In this document: positions 37,246 through 45,467 of the stretch, piece after piece
Layout: every line of letters begins with the position of its first letter
Position numbering within the stretch: position 1 is the first letter of the stretch
From: Cellvibrionaceae bacterium 1162T.S.0a.05
GTDB lineage: Bacteria; Pseudomonadota; Gammaproteobacteria; Pseudomonadales; Cellvibrionaceae
Assembly (NCBI GenBank): GCA_000964245.1
Contig: LANB01000001.1
Coordinates: 3,661,501 to 3,725,500 of the forward strand
DNA: 64,000 bases
Direction: 5' to 3'
Made by a program: the position numbers and the translations under genes
Notes under the pieces: generated by a model
Seen by the model: the letters and a program-made list of their open reading frames with translations, nothing else
Database searches by the model: none
What the model was told of the DNA's origin: nothing

Positions 37246-39197
37246 GAAATCAGGACGAATTCCTAAGTTTCGATGTGAGCACCCTGGGTGACACGGAGCC
37301 TCACGCGAAAAAACGGATTATTGCGGATCCGATCGAAGTGGATTGCCACTACACTGCGCTGGATGCATCAGTATCAAATATCTTGTATGAGCCATTACAA
37401 GCATTCGATAGTTATAATTTTTACTCCTCAAGAGGAGTGGAGTCCTCCGTTAACACAGTTGCCTGTTGCTTAACGGCTTATAACGAACCACTTTCAGAGT
37501 ATGTCACTTCACTAAGTGCCTTAGCTGATTGCGCTGAGTTCTTCAGGGAGATGGGAGAAGAAAGGGTTTCTCGCGAGTTGTTAATCTGTATAGTGATTGA
37601 CGGCATCGAAAAGATGTCAGATGAGTTTTGTCGCTGGGCACAAGATATTGGAATTTACAGGCCTGAGCTAATAGACAGCAGAGCAAATATTCATTTATTT
37701 GAATCACAGATACCAAGAAATGCTTTAAGAGAACAGGTTTTAAATACTTCCTTCAATCAATTTTCAGCTTGCGCACCGTTGCAGCGCGTAATTTTGTTAA
37801 TTAAATCCGAGAACAAGGGCAAGTTGAATTCTCATAAGTGCTTCTTCAACTTGATTTGTGGCGTGTACTCTACGCGTTATTTTGTGCAAATAGATGTCGG
37901 AACGGCACCGGCTAAAGCTGCTATCTACTATATGTGGCTTAATCTTCAGGAAAACCCGGATATCGCTGCAACAGCCGCACGTTCACTCCTGCCTTATCCT
38001 GAGAACAAGCTGAGTGTTCTTCAGACATGGCAATTTTGTGACATAGCAGTCGAGCGAATTGTAAATTGGCCGTCAGAAATATTTCTGGGTAACTTGAGTG
38101 TGCTTCCGGGTCAACTTAGCTTGACTCGAATTCAATCTCTAATAGGTGATTCACCAGACTCTCAAAAAGAGAGTGTTCTTGATTCGTACTATAGGGGGCT
38201 AAGCACTCAAAGCCCGTTTGAATCAAATATGTATCTCGCTGAAGATAGAATCCTTGGTCAGGAAATGGTTTTCCAAACGGAAAATCGTTGGGAAATCAGC
38301 TACGAAACAGACGCAGAAGCGACCGTTGATGCCTGCCATACCTGGGCAGAGTTATGTCAGCAAAGGCGTCGGTGGATATGCTCATCTATGGCGTGCAGGT
38401 TCGCTGTTCTTGGAAAGATTCCGAGAATCTTTAAAAACCGTGAAAGAAGCTTTAGCGAAAAAATACATAAAGCTCTCGCAGCAGCGTACTTTATGACCAA
38501 TTCATTCTTTGAAATTAACGTCGTTTCTATACATTGGCTCATTCAGTTGAGTTTGTTCACTATGTCTCTTTCTGTTGTTGAGCATCAGGCCGTCGGATTT
38601 GGCATAAAGGTTGGGGCAATTTTAGCTTTGGGTTCTTTCTTCGTGCTTTTGGGCTTGGCTGTAAAGAGAACGATTAGCGATTTGGAAGGGAAAATCGTTG
38701 AGCTTACGAATTTTTATTTGTCATTTTGTATGGTAGCAAATTTGTCGGTCTATACGATTTACTCCCAGGACATATTGTATGTGAGCTTACTCTTTTTTTC
38801 CTGCCTTGCTTATATTGGCCTTTCTGCTTTTTATTGTGGCCGTCTTACTGGCAAGCTTGCCTTCACAATATTCCAATATATGGCGATACGGCTTCCAATT
38901 AAATGTTTTCTTATGTTGTTCTCCGTTTTCAATGCTCACGATACGAGTTGGGGCACTAAGGGGCTAAATAGGGGATATGGAGATGAAGACAGCGCGGGAT
39001 CTTACCCCAAATTCAGAATTTCGGTGATTGGGCTGTTTACGATCTCTAATTTGTTGTTCTTATATGGGTGCTATGAATTTTTAGGTTTCAATGGTGCCGG
39101 CCTTGCCCTGGTGTATTCGATCCTATTCGTGCAGATGTTTATCTCTTATCTTGCGATTCTATTCAGTAGAAACAAATCACGAGGAAAATACAAATGA
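37242..39197 (+). CDS. Chitin synthase-like family 2 glycosyltransferase (eukaryote-type motifs), membrane-bound
   Basis: About 651 residues. The sequence follows the motif order of fungal/animal chitin synthases: LTAYNEP, KLNSHKCFFN, VQIDVGTAP, VLPGQLS, NMYLAEDRIL, CQQRRRW (residues about 372-378) and, after several membrane spans, HDTSWGTKG (about 567-574). The catalytic Asp residues and QRRRW are intact, so activity is plausible. The last 230 residues hold about six membrane helices. Chitin synthases polymerise GlcNAc from UDP-GlcNAc. Bacterial enzymes of this kind (NodC) look different; this one is closer to eukaryotic ones by eye. The next gene, overlapping by ATGA, is a chitooligosaccharide-type deacetylase. 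A TTG four codons upstream is an alternative start. Confidence 0.82.
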   Translation: MRNQDEFLSFDVSTLGDTEPHAKKRIIADPIEVDCHYTALDASVSNILYEPLQAFDSYNFYSSRGVESSVNTVACCLTAYNEPLSEYVTSLSALADCAEFFREMGEERVSRELLICIVIDGIEKMSDEFCRWAQDIGIYRPELIDSRANIHLFESQIPRNALREQVLNTSFNQFSACAPLQRVILLIKSENKGKLNSHKCFFNLICGVYSTRYFVQIDVGTAPAKAAIYYMWLNLQENPDIAATAARSLLPYPENKLSVLQTWQFCDIAVERIVNWPSEIFLGNLSVLPGQLSLTRIQSLIGDSPDSQKESVLDSYYRGLSTQSPFESNMYLAEDRILGQEMVFQTENRWEISYETDAEATVDACHTWAELCQQRRRWICSSMACRFAVLGKIPRIFKNRERSFSEKIHKALAAAYFMTNSFFEINVVSIHWLIQLSLFTMSLSVVEHQAVGFGIKVGAILALGSFFVLLGLAVKRTISDLEGKIVELTNFYLSFCMVANLSVYTIYSQDILYVSLLFFSCLAYIGLSAFYCGRLTGKLAFTIFQYMAIRLPIKCFLMLFSVFNAHDTSWGTKGLNRGYGDEDSAGSYPKFRISVIGLFTISNLLFLYGCYEFLGFNGAGLALVYSILFVQMFISYLAILFSRNKSRGKYK

Positions 39198-40015
39198 AAA
39201 AAATTGTGATTTCAAGTGATGATTTTGGGATGACCTATAGCATTAACGAAGGTATTCGCCTCGCATATAAAAAAGGCATGCTTTCAAGTACAAATCTAAT
39301 GGTGCCTTGTCCCTGGTTTGAGCACGCTGTAAGCCTATCGAGATCCATGACCTGTGACATAGGTGTGCACCTAACACTTACGAATGAATGGGATTTTTAT
39401 AAATGGCGGCCCTTAAACGGGGGTTCAAGTGTTTCAGCGTACGGCGGTTACTGTTACAAATCTATAAAGGATCTAATGCAGAATGCCTTACCGCGAGACA
39501 TTGTGGATGAATGTCGGCTGCAGATAGATACGGTACTGGGAAAAGACGTTAAATTACGTTATGTCGATCTTCATATGTGTATTCCAAATATAAATGGGAT
39601 CGAACATAACCCGTCTTATGAAGTCGATCTAATGCACCTGGTGTCTGAGGTGGCTGGTGAATATGGTCTTCCTTATAGTTTTGAAGTGAATGACAGAGGG
39701 AAGCTTAAGTATTTTGATTCGGCTCTAAGTATTTCTTCAAGGCCTTATGAACAAATAGAAAAGTGGTTAAACGGCCTGGAGAATGGTGTGCACCATTTGA
39801 GCTGTCATTGTGCTGTCGATTCTTATGAGCAGTCTTCACTTACCAATCCGTTGAACAAGGACTATGACTGGGCGTTGACCTATCGTCGCGTGGATATGCG
39901 AGTCATTTTGTCAAATTGGTTTCATAAAGTCCTTCAAAAGAACAACATTACCCTCGATAGAAATTATTTCACCGGAATACATGTTCAGTCCGATACGGAA
40001 GAATCCGTACTATGA
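39194..40015 (+). CDS. ChbG/YdjC-family carbohydrate deacetylase
   Basis: A 273-residue YdjC-fold hydrolase. The N-terminal ISSDDFGMTYSINEGI has the catalytic/metal Asp, and later His residues are in DIGVHLTLTNE and RYVDLHMCIPN. ChbG removes one acetyl group from chitooligosaccharides such as diacetylchitobiose. Its ATGA overlap with the chitin synthase-like gene is strong evidence that its substrate is that enzyme's product. The pair would yield a (partly) deacetylated GlcNAc oligomer with a free amine, which is chemically suited to acylation or amide bonding. That last step is inference. Confidence 0.85.
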   Translation: MKKIVISSDDFGMTYSINEGIRLAYKKGMLSSTNLMVPCPWFEHAVSLSRSMTCDIGVHLTLTNEWDFYKWRPLNGGSSVSAYGGYCYKSIKDLMQNALPRDIVDECRLQIDTVLGKDVKLRYVDLHMCIPNINGIEHNPSYEVDLMHLVSEVAGEYGLPYSFEVNDRGKLKYFDSALSISSRPYEQIEKWLNGLENGVHHLSCHCAVDSYEQSSLTNPLNKDYDWALTYRRVDMRVILSNWFHKVLQKNNITLDRNYFTGIHVQSDTEESVL

Positions 40016-41334
40016 GCCTTGAACGCTTTGATCTGATTTTGGTTGGGGGAGGCCTCTCTTCGGCTGCTATTGTCTACTACTTATGCAAAGACCAACGATT
40101 TTATAAAAGCTTGGGTAAGAAAGTCAGAATTGCAGTGTTTGATAAAGGCGGTGATTACTGGCGAGGAGTGCCTTATGGCAGCTTGGCAGAGCAGGATTTT
40201 CTGCTTGTAGAAAATTTAGAAAACACAGGTATGAATGAATTTAGTCACTGGATTGAATTGAACATTGAAAACCTTGTGGCCAATATTGACAGTAAATTTA
40301 TGAAAGAATGGTATGAGCGATATAGGCAGTTAATCGATTCAAAACGCTACGGCGAGTGCTATTTCCCAAGGCGCTGGTTCGGGCTGTTTATTCAGGAATT
40401 AATGCGTGATTTATTAAAAATGAACAGTGACTCGTTGGAAGTGACTTTTAAACATAGCGAAATCACGGATCTTGATTTTGATGGGGACGCATACAGCTAC
40501 GTTGATATACAGCAACAGCATTATTTTTCAAAAATGCTTTGTTTATGTATTGGTTCAATCCCTCAAAAGCGCCCGTTTCCAATTAACGAGTCCGTGCGGC
40601 GTCACCCTCGCTATATTAGCAACGAATTAATTTGCGCACATTTTAATCTTTATGAACGTCTATTTTTTCCGGTTAAGAATAGCCCGGGCTGTGTGGATAT
40701 TGTCATTCTTGGGTCATCGGCATCAGCCGTTGAGGTTTTGTATTACTTGTCATCTCGACCAGAGCTAAATAGTAAGGTTGGAAATATTGTATTACTTTCG
40801 AAATGTGGGCATTTGGTAGATGGCATTACAGCTGACAATTATGTAGAGAATAAAGGGGTAAGCCTATCGACAGATAGGCCGACAAGTGATCACTATCTTG
40901 CGTACGTATTGAAGTTGATCAAGGCTGGAAAGATAAATTTTGTGCAATGTCTGGTTGAGAATGTCGATTTTCTGGATAACAGGTTTTGCGTCAGTGTAGT
41001 CGACAGCACTGATAACAGGTCTTCCATTGAATTTTCGGGTGACTTCGTAATTAACTGCACCGGTCGCGGGTCGATAGAAAATAGTACATCACTTCTACTC
41101 AATAAACTCGCTAGTAAATTCCCTGTTGAGCCGGGTCTTCGCGGGTTCGAAGTGGGTGGAAATAATGAAGTCCGGGGAAGCAAAGGTTTTTTTATCAATG
41201 GCCCTTTATTAAACAGAGGAGAATTAAAGCAGGTAGAAAGTATAAGAGGTGTATTTCGGGAAGCGAACATTATTGCAAAAGAGTTAATTAATCGTTTTTG
41301 CAGGGCTTCGGAAAAGACACTGGAATCGGTATAA
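40012..41334 (+). CDS. FAD/NAD(P)-binding oxidoreductase
   Basis: A 440-residue two-dinucleotide-fold flavoprotein. The FAD motif is LILVGGGLSSAAIVYYL at the N-terminus, a second Rossmann motif reads VDIVILGSSASAVEVLYYL near residue 230, and FVINCTGRGS follows near the end. It resembles the group that includes amino-acid N-hydroxylases and FAD-NAD(P)-binding proteins of unknown reaction. It overlaps the deacetylase gene as ATGA. It could oxidise the sugar amine or a peptide side chain; I cannot choose. It does not look like a berberine-type or glucose-oxidase-type enzyme. Confidence 0.75.
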   Translation: MSLERFDLILVGGGLSSAAIVYYLCKDQRFYKSLGKKVRIAVFDKGGDYWRGVPYGSLAEQDFLLVENLENTGMNEFSHWIELNIENLVANIDSKFMKEWYERYRQLIDSKRYGECYFPRRWFGLFIQELMRDLLKMNSDSLEVTFKHSEITDLDFDGDAYSYVDIQQQHYFSKMLCLCIGSIPQKRPFPINESVRRHPRYISNELICAHFNLYERLFFPVKNSPGCVDIVILGSSASAVEVLYYLSSRPELNSKVGNIVLLSKCGHLVDGITADNYVENKGVSLSTDRPTSDHYLAYVLKLIKAGKINFVQCLVENVDFLDNRFCVSVVDSTDNRSSIEFSGDFVINCTGRGSIENSTSLLLNKLASKFPVEPGLRGFEVGGNNEVRGSKGFFINGPLLNRGELKQVESIRGVFREANIIAKELINRFCRASEKTLESV

Positions 41335-41338
41335 CGCC

Positions 41339-42103
41339 ATGAGTATAAGGACTAATGCAAGCGGAAAAGCGCATCTGGCATTGACGTTCAGGCAGCTTTT
41401 AAATTTAGTGGGGCTGCGACAGCGTAAAATATTCGCCATAGGTTTTAATAAATCAGGGACAACCTCAATACATGCCTTACTGGAATCGATGGGTTATCCC
41501 TCTTACCATGGCGAAGACTGGATAAGATACAAAGATCCCAGGTTGCTCCAGGTATTTGATTTTTACAGTGACGGACACCCTTCGGAGTTTTCCGAGCTAG
41601 ACAAGCTGTTTCCAAATTCAAAGTATATATTACAAGTGAGAAATCTAGATGCTTGGGTGTATAGCCGGCTTCAGCATATTCAAAAAAATATTGTTTCCAA
41701 GGGTGTTTCTTGCAGAGATCCAAGATGGGACATTACAGAATTTGCGATAAAGCATTGGATTGAGGAAAGAAACAACCACCACCTTTCGGTTCTCAAATAT
41801 TTCGAACAGAGGCCCGAAGACCTGTTAATCATTAATTATATTCGTGACGATAATTCCGCTAGTAAAATTGCCAATTTTGTTGGTGTTGGCGGATTGTTCG
41901 AAAAACCGTTGAGAAACAAGAATGACTTTGATGATGTGCAGGAAGAATATGTTGATATGTTTCATCACACTCTTAATGATTTGGGAGTACCGCAAAGCGA
42001 GGCAAGTAATGATATTTATTGCCCATCATTAGTTAAAGATGTAGACGGGAAAAAATTCCCATTCGATACATCCCGACTAGTGGAGATACCAGACTATGCA
42101 TGA
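41339..42103 (+). CDS. Sulfotransferase family protein (second)
   Basis: A 254-residue protein with the sulfotransferase P-loop-like segment IFAIGFNKSGTTSIHALLE and a 3'-phosphate site region YILQVRNLDAWVYSRL. It belongs to the short 'sulfotransferase 4'-like group. It begins 4 bp after the FAD gene and overlaps the next sulfotransferase by 8 bp. It probably acts on the sugar or the peptide made by the operon. Acceptor unknown. Confidence 0.8.
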   Translation: MSIRTNASGKAHLALTFRQLLNLVGLRQRKIFAIGFNKSGTTSIHALLESMGYPSYHGEDWIRYKDPRLLQVFDFYSDGHPSEFSELDKLFPNSKYILQVRNLDAWVYSRLQHIQKNIVSKGVSCRDPRWDITEFAIKHWIEERNNHHLSVLKYFEQRPEDLLIINYIRDDNSASKIANFVGVGGLFEKPLRNKNDFDDVQEEYVDMFHHTLNDLGVPQSEASNDIYCPSLVKDVDGKKFPFDTSRLVEIPDYA

Positions 42104-42962
42104 TGCTCAAGGGCCAACAAAACTTTGTTATCTTGCCGGAGTCATGAAACGGTGTGGAACAAACTACCTCGCACGTTTAATACGCTGTCATCAAAATTGT
42201 TATTCAATGGGGCCGATTTGGGAGGATTTTCTGCTGACAGAATCAGATCGCCTGGTTGAATACGTACAAGACGTTTCAAAAAACTGGAATCAGGATTGGG
42301 GAGTAGAGGAAAAGTTGGGGGGTAACAATGCCTTGCTTAAGTACCTTGGGTCGGGGCTCAAGAGTTATTTGCTCTCTCAAAACTCTTCAATCATCAGAAG
42401 GATTCAGGCTCAGGAGGAAGGCGTTGAGTACAACTCGCGTCCAGCTTCAATATTTTTAACCAAAACGCCATCCGTTAAGGGCTTGCAAAACTATTTTAAG
42501 TTGTTTCCCGGATCTTATTTGATTTTATTGATTAGAGATGGCCGCGCTGTGGTTGAATCAGGTGTTAAGACATTTGGCTGGAATTATCACGAGTCAATCG
42601 ACGAGTGGGTGAAGGCAGCTGATACGCTCTACGAGGTTTATCAAGAAGGGTTGTCATCGGGTAAGCCTGTTATGTTGGTCCGATACGAAGATTTAATTGT
42701 TAACAGGCTCGGCACCATAAATGAGATTGTACAGTTTTTAAATCTAAGGGAAGACAAATTTAACTATGAAGAGGCAGAACAACTAGGGGTTTTTGGTTCT
42801 TCAGTAAATGGCAGTCCGGATTTAAAAAATTATTGGCGAGAAGTCAAAAAGGATGAAAGTTTCGACCCATTGAATCGCTCCAGAAATTGGTCTGATGAAC
42901 TTGTTGATAAGTTCCAACAAAAAGCGGAATCAACGATGTTAAATTTTGGATATCAAATATGA
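42096..42962 (+). CDS. Sulfotransferase family protein (third)
   Basis: A 288-residue protein. The nucleotide loop reads LAGVMKRCGTNYLARLIRC, with Arg-Cys-Gly-Thr in place of the usual Arg/Lys-Ser-Gly-Thr, and the 3'-phosphate site is LILLIRDGRAVVESGVKTF. The C-terminal half has RYEDLIVNRLGTINEI, common in this superfamily. It overlaps the previous gene by 8 bp. The changed loop may reflect a different acceptor or weakened activity. Three distant sulfotransferases in one locus suggest several sulfation sites. Confidence 0.75.
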   Translation: MHDAQGPTKLCYLAGVMKRCGTNYLARLIRCHQNCYSMGPIWEDFLLTESDRLVEYVQDVSKNWNQDWGVEEKLGGNNALLKYLGSGLKSYLLSQNSSIIRRIQAQEEGVEYNSRPASIFLTKTPSVKGLQNYFKLFPGSYLILLIRDGRAVVESGVKTFGWNYHESIDEWVKAADTLYEVYQEGLSSGKPVMLVRYEDLIVNRLGTINEIVQFLNLREDKFNYEEAEQLGVFGSSVNGSPDLKNYWREVKKDESFDPLNRSRNWSDELVDKFQQKAESTMLNFGYQI

Positions 42963-43001
42963 GCATCATTCATTCTTTAAAGATATTTCGAATAGAGTTC
43001 T

Positions 43002-45467
43002 ATGGCTAAAACACCAGTATTTAAACGTTATCCTTTTTTATCCAGAACACTGGTGGTTGTCTTTATGCCGTTACTTTTGATCGCTGGCCTTGCCTTCCTG
43101 TGGTTTGGAAAAAGTCAAGCCATTGATTCAGGTCTAGTCGTTTTAAAGGGGCTTAATGAACCTGTAACCATTGTATACAGCGACTATGGGATCCCACAGG
43201 TTAACACTTTAAATGATGCGGACGCGTATTTTTCGTTGGGGTTCTTGCATGCTCAGAATCGACTTTGGCAAATGGAGATCAATCGGAGAACGGCGAGGGG
43301 GCTGCTGAGTGAAATAATAGGAAAAGAGGCCCTGAGATCGGATATCTATGTCAGGACATTGGGCTTGGAACGAAATGCAGAGCGCATGTGGAAAACGCTT
43401 GGAGAAAAAGACCGCGCTGTCTTGAGGTCTTATGTAAAAGGCGTGAACCAGGGGATTGAAGCCTTGGGTAGTTTGCCTGTCGAATATAAATTATTGAAAT
43501 TTAAACCGGTTCCATGGACGGAGATTGACTCCCTGATTTGGATGCAGTTAATGACAATGAGAATGGGGGGCGGGTTTTCTTCTGAAATTGAACGCTCGCT
43601 GCTTTTACAAGCATTTGGGGCAGAGAAATTGAGTTCCTTAATGCCGCGTTTAAACCTCAGTAATACGCTGTCATCAGAAAATATAAAACTCGATTTTCAA
43701 GCATTATCAGTAAAACCGGATTTTTATCGGGCGAGCGAAGGGATAACCGGTAGCAATGCCTTTGTGTTGAGCGGTAAATACACGACTTCCGGGTTACCGA
43801 TTTTGGCTAACGACCCGCATCTATCCAATTCTGTACCAAGTGTTTTCTATATTGCAAACATCAGAAGTACCAATATGAATGTGGTAGGTGCGACATTTCC
43901 CGGCTTGCCCTTCGTCGTCATCGGTAGGAATCAACATATCGCCTGGGGGATTACCTCAATGATGGCAGACAATGAAGATGTATTTTTAGAAAGAGTGAAT
44001 CCATCAAATAAAAATCAATACTTACTTGACGACGAATATGTAGACATGGAGGTTTATACCGAAGAAATTCCAATAAAGAAAAAGCCTTTTGCACAGCAAG
44101 AAAACCCGCACATTATAGAAGTTAGGCGAACTGCTCATGGGCCACTATTGAGTGATTTGATTGGTGGCCACCAAAACTATGCATTTAGCTTGCGCTGGAC
44201 CGGGGATGATCAGGACGGCGGCACCTTTTCCGCTTTTTTAAAACTGAACTACGCACGAAACTGGTTGGAGTTCAATGACGCGCTTACATCTTACGTCGCT
44301 CCAATTCAGAATTTCTTATACGCAGATGTTGAGGGAAATATAGGGCAGGTCGCTCCAGGGAAATATCCAGTAAGAGCAGCAAATAATGGGGTATTGCCAA
44401 CAGCCGGTTGGGTTAAAGGCAGCGCATGGGAAGCATGGATCGCATTTGATGATTGGCCCAGAACATATAATCCAGAAAAAGGAATTATTGTTTCGGCGAA
44501 CAATAAGTTTGTAGCTGAAGATTACCCATTCTACATAAGCGCCGATTGGGCACCTGACTATCGCGCAAATCGTATTGAAAACCTGATTCACAAGCTTGTT
44601 TCAGAAAAAAACGAGATTACCGGTGTCGAGGAGTTAATGGCCATTCAGCTTGATGTCAGAAGCCCGGGTAAAAGTGTGTTGTTTGAAATGTTGAAGTTGA
44701 TTGAACCTGCAAATGAACGTCAGGTTAAGGCAATCAAAGTTTTACGAGACTGGGATGGCGATATGGATACCGCGAGCACAGGTGCTCTGCTGTTCTCGGC
44801 GTGGATTTCCCATTTTACAAGGTTGTTATTGGAGGATGATGTTAATCGCCTGGGCACATTAAATGAGGCAGAACGGGTTTTAGGTAAGTATTTGACTGGA
44901 GAAAACCTGGAGCTTGTCGAGGCGGTAGTTCTCAATAAAAAAAGTGACTGGTGTGATTACGTTTTAACCAGCGAGGAGGAAAGTTGTACCCGAATATTAG
45001 GTATTTCCCTTGAACACAGCTTAAATGAAATTTCGAAAAAACAGGGTTCAAATATTGATGACTGGCGTTGGGGCAGTATGCATAAGGCGCAGTACTCCCA
45101 CTATCCATTCAGTGACTCAAAATTAGCGCCCAATCAAATCGACTCACCTGACTATGCATGGAGCCCCTTATTCCATCTATCAATCGAGAGCCCTGGCGGC
45201 GGAAATACAGTCAATCTCGCTTCTGTGAGTTATGACACGCATAGTCGATATTCACAGTTTTACGGCGCAAGTTATCGGCAAGTCATCGATCTTGCCAGTG
45301 AAAATCAAATATTTGTGAGCTTATCAACCGGACAATCCGGAGATGTGTTCAGTGATCATTATGACGACTTGCTCGTTCACCACAGAGACGGGAATTATAT
45401 TAACCCTTTAGCGCATGGAGCTCGACCGAAATTAGTGTTGGAGCCGGAGCAGGGGAGCTTGCCTTGA
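43002..45467 (+). CDS. Penicillin acylase family Ntn-hydrolase (PvdQ-like)
   Basis: An 821-residue precursor. The N-terminus has a membrane anchor/signal (LVVVFMPLLLIAGLAFLWFG), placing the enzyme in the periplasm. Self-cleavage is expected between Gly250 and Ser251 in EGITGSNAFVLSG; Ser251 becomes the N-terminal nucleophile of the beta chain, and NDPHLSNSVPSVFY follows as usual. In pyoverdine synthesis PvdQ removes the fatty acid from the exported precursor. Here the NRPS starts with a fatty acyl-AMP ligase and a PvdE-like exporter is the next gene, so the same prodrug logic fits. Acyl-homoserine lactone acylase is an alternative. Confidence 0.88.
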   Translation: MAKTPVFKRYPFLSRTLVVVFMPLLLIAGLAFLWFGKSQAIDSGLVVLKGLNEPVTIVYSDYGIPQVNTLNDADAYFSLGFLHAQNRLWQMEINRRTARGLLSEIIGKEALRSDIYVRTLGLERNAERMWKTLGEKDRAVLRSYVKGVNQGIEALGSLPVEYKLLKFKPVPWTEIDSLIWMQLMTMRMGGGFSSEIERSLLLQAFGAEKLSSLMPRLNLSNTLSSENIKLDFQALSVKPDFYRASEGITGSNAFVLSGKYTTSGLPILANDPHLSNSVPSVFYIANIRSTNMNVVGATFPGLPFVVIGRNQHIAWGITSMMADNEDVFLERVNPSNKNQYLLDDEYVDMEVYTEEIPIKKKPFAQQENPHIIEVRRTAHGPLLSDLIGGHQNYAFSLRWTGDDQDGGTFSAFLKLNYARNWLEFNDALTSYVAPIQNFLYADVEGNIGQVAPGKYPVRAANNGVLPTAGWVKGSAWEAWIAFDDWPRTYNPEKGIIVSANNKFVAEDYPFYISADWAPDYRANRIENLIHKLVSEKNEITGVEELMAIQLDVRSPGKSVLFEMLKLIEPANERQVKAIKVLRDWDGDMDTASTGALLFSAWISHFTRLLLEDDVNRLGTLNEAERVLGKYLTGENLELVEAVVLNKKSDWCDYVLTSEEESCTRILGISLEHSLNEISKKQGSNIDDWRWGSMHKAQYSHYPFSDSKLAPNQIDSPDYAWSPLFHLSIESPGGGNTVNLASVSYDTHSRYSQFYGASYRQVIDLASENQIFVSLSTGQSGDVFSDHYDDLLVHHRDGNYINPLAHGARPKLVLEPEQGSLP

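Noticed and set aside
37242-40015. True Nod factor genes (nodC and nodB)
   Set aside because: The polymerase motifs are of the eukaryotic chitin synthase type and the deacetylase is YdjC/ChbG, not the NodB polysaccharide deacetylase fold. No nodA-type acyltransferase is present.
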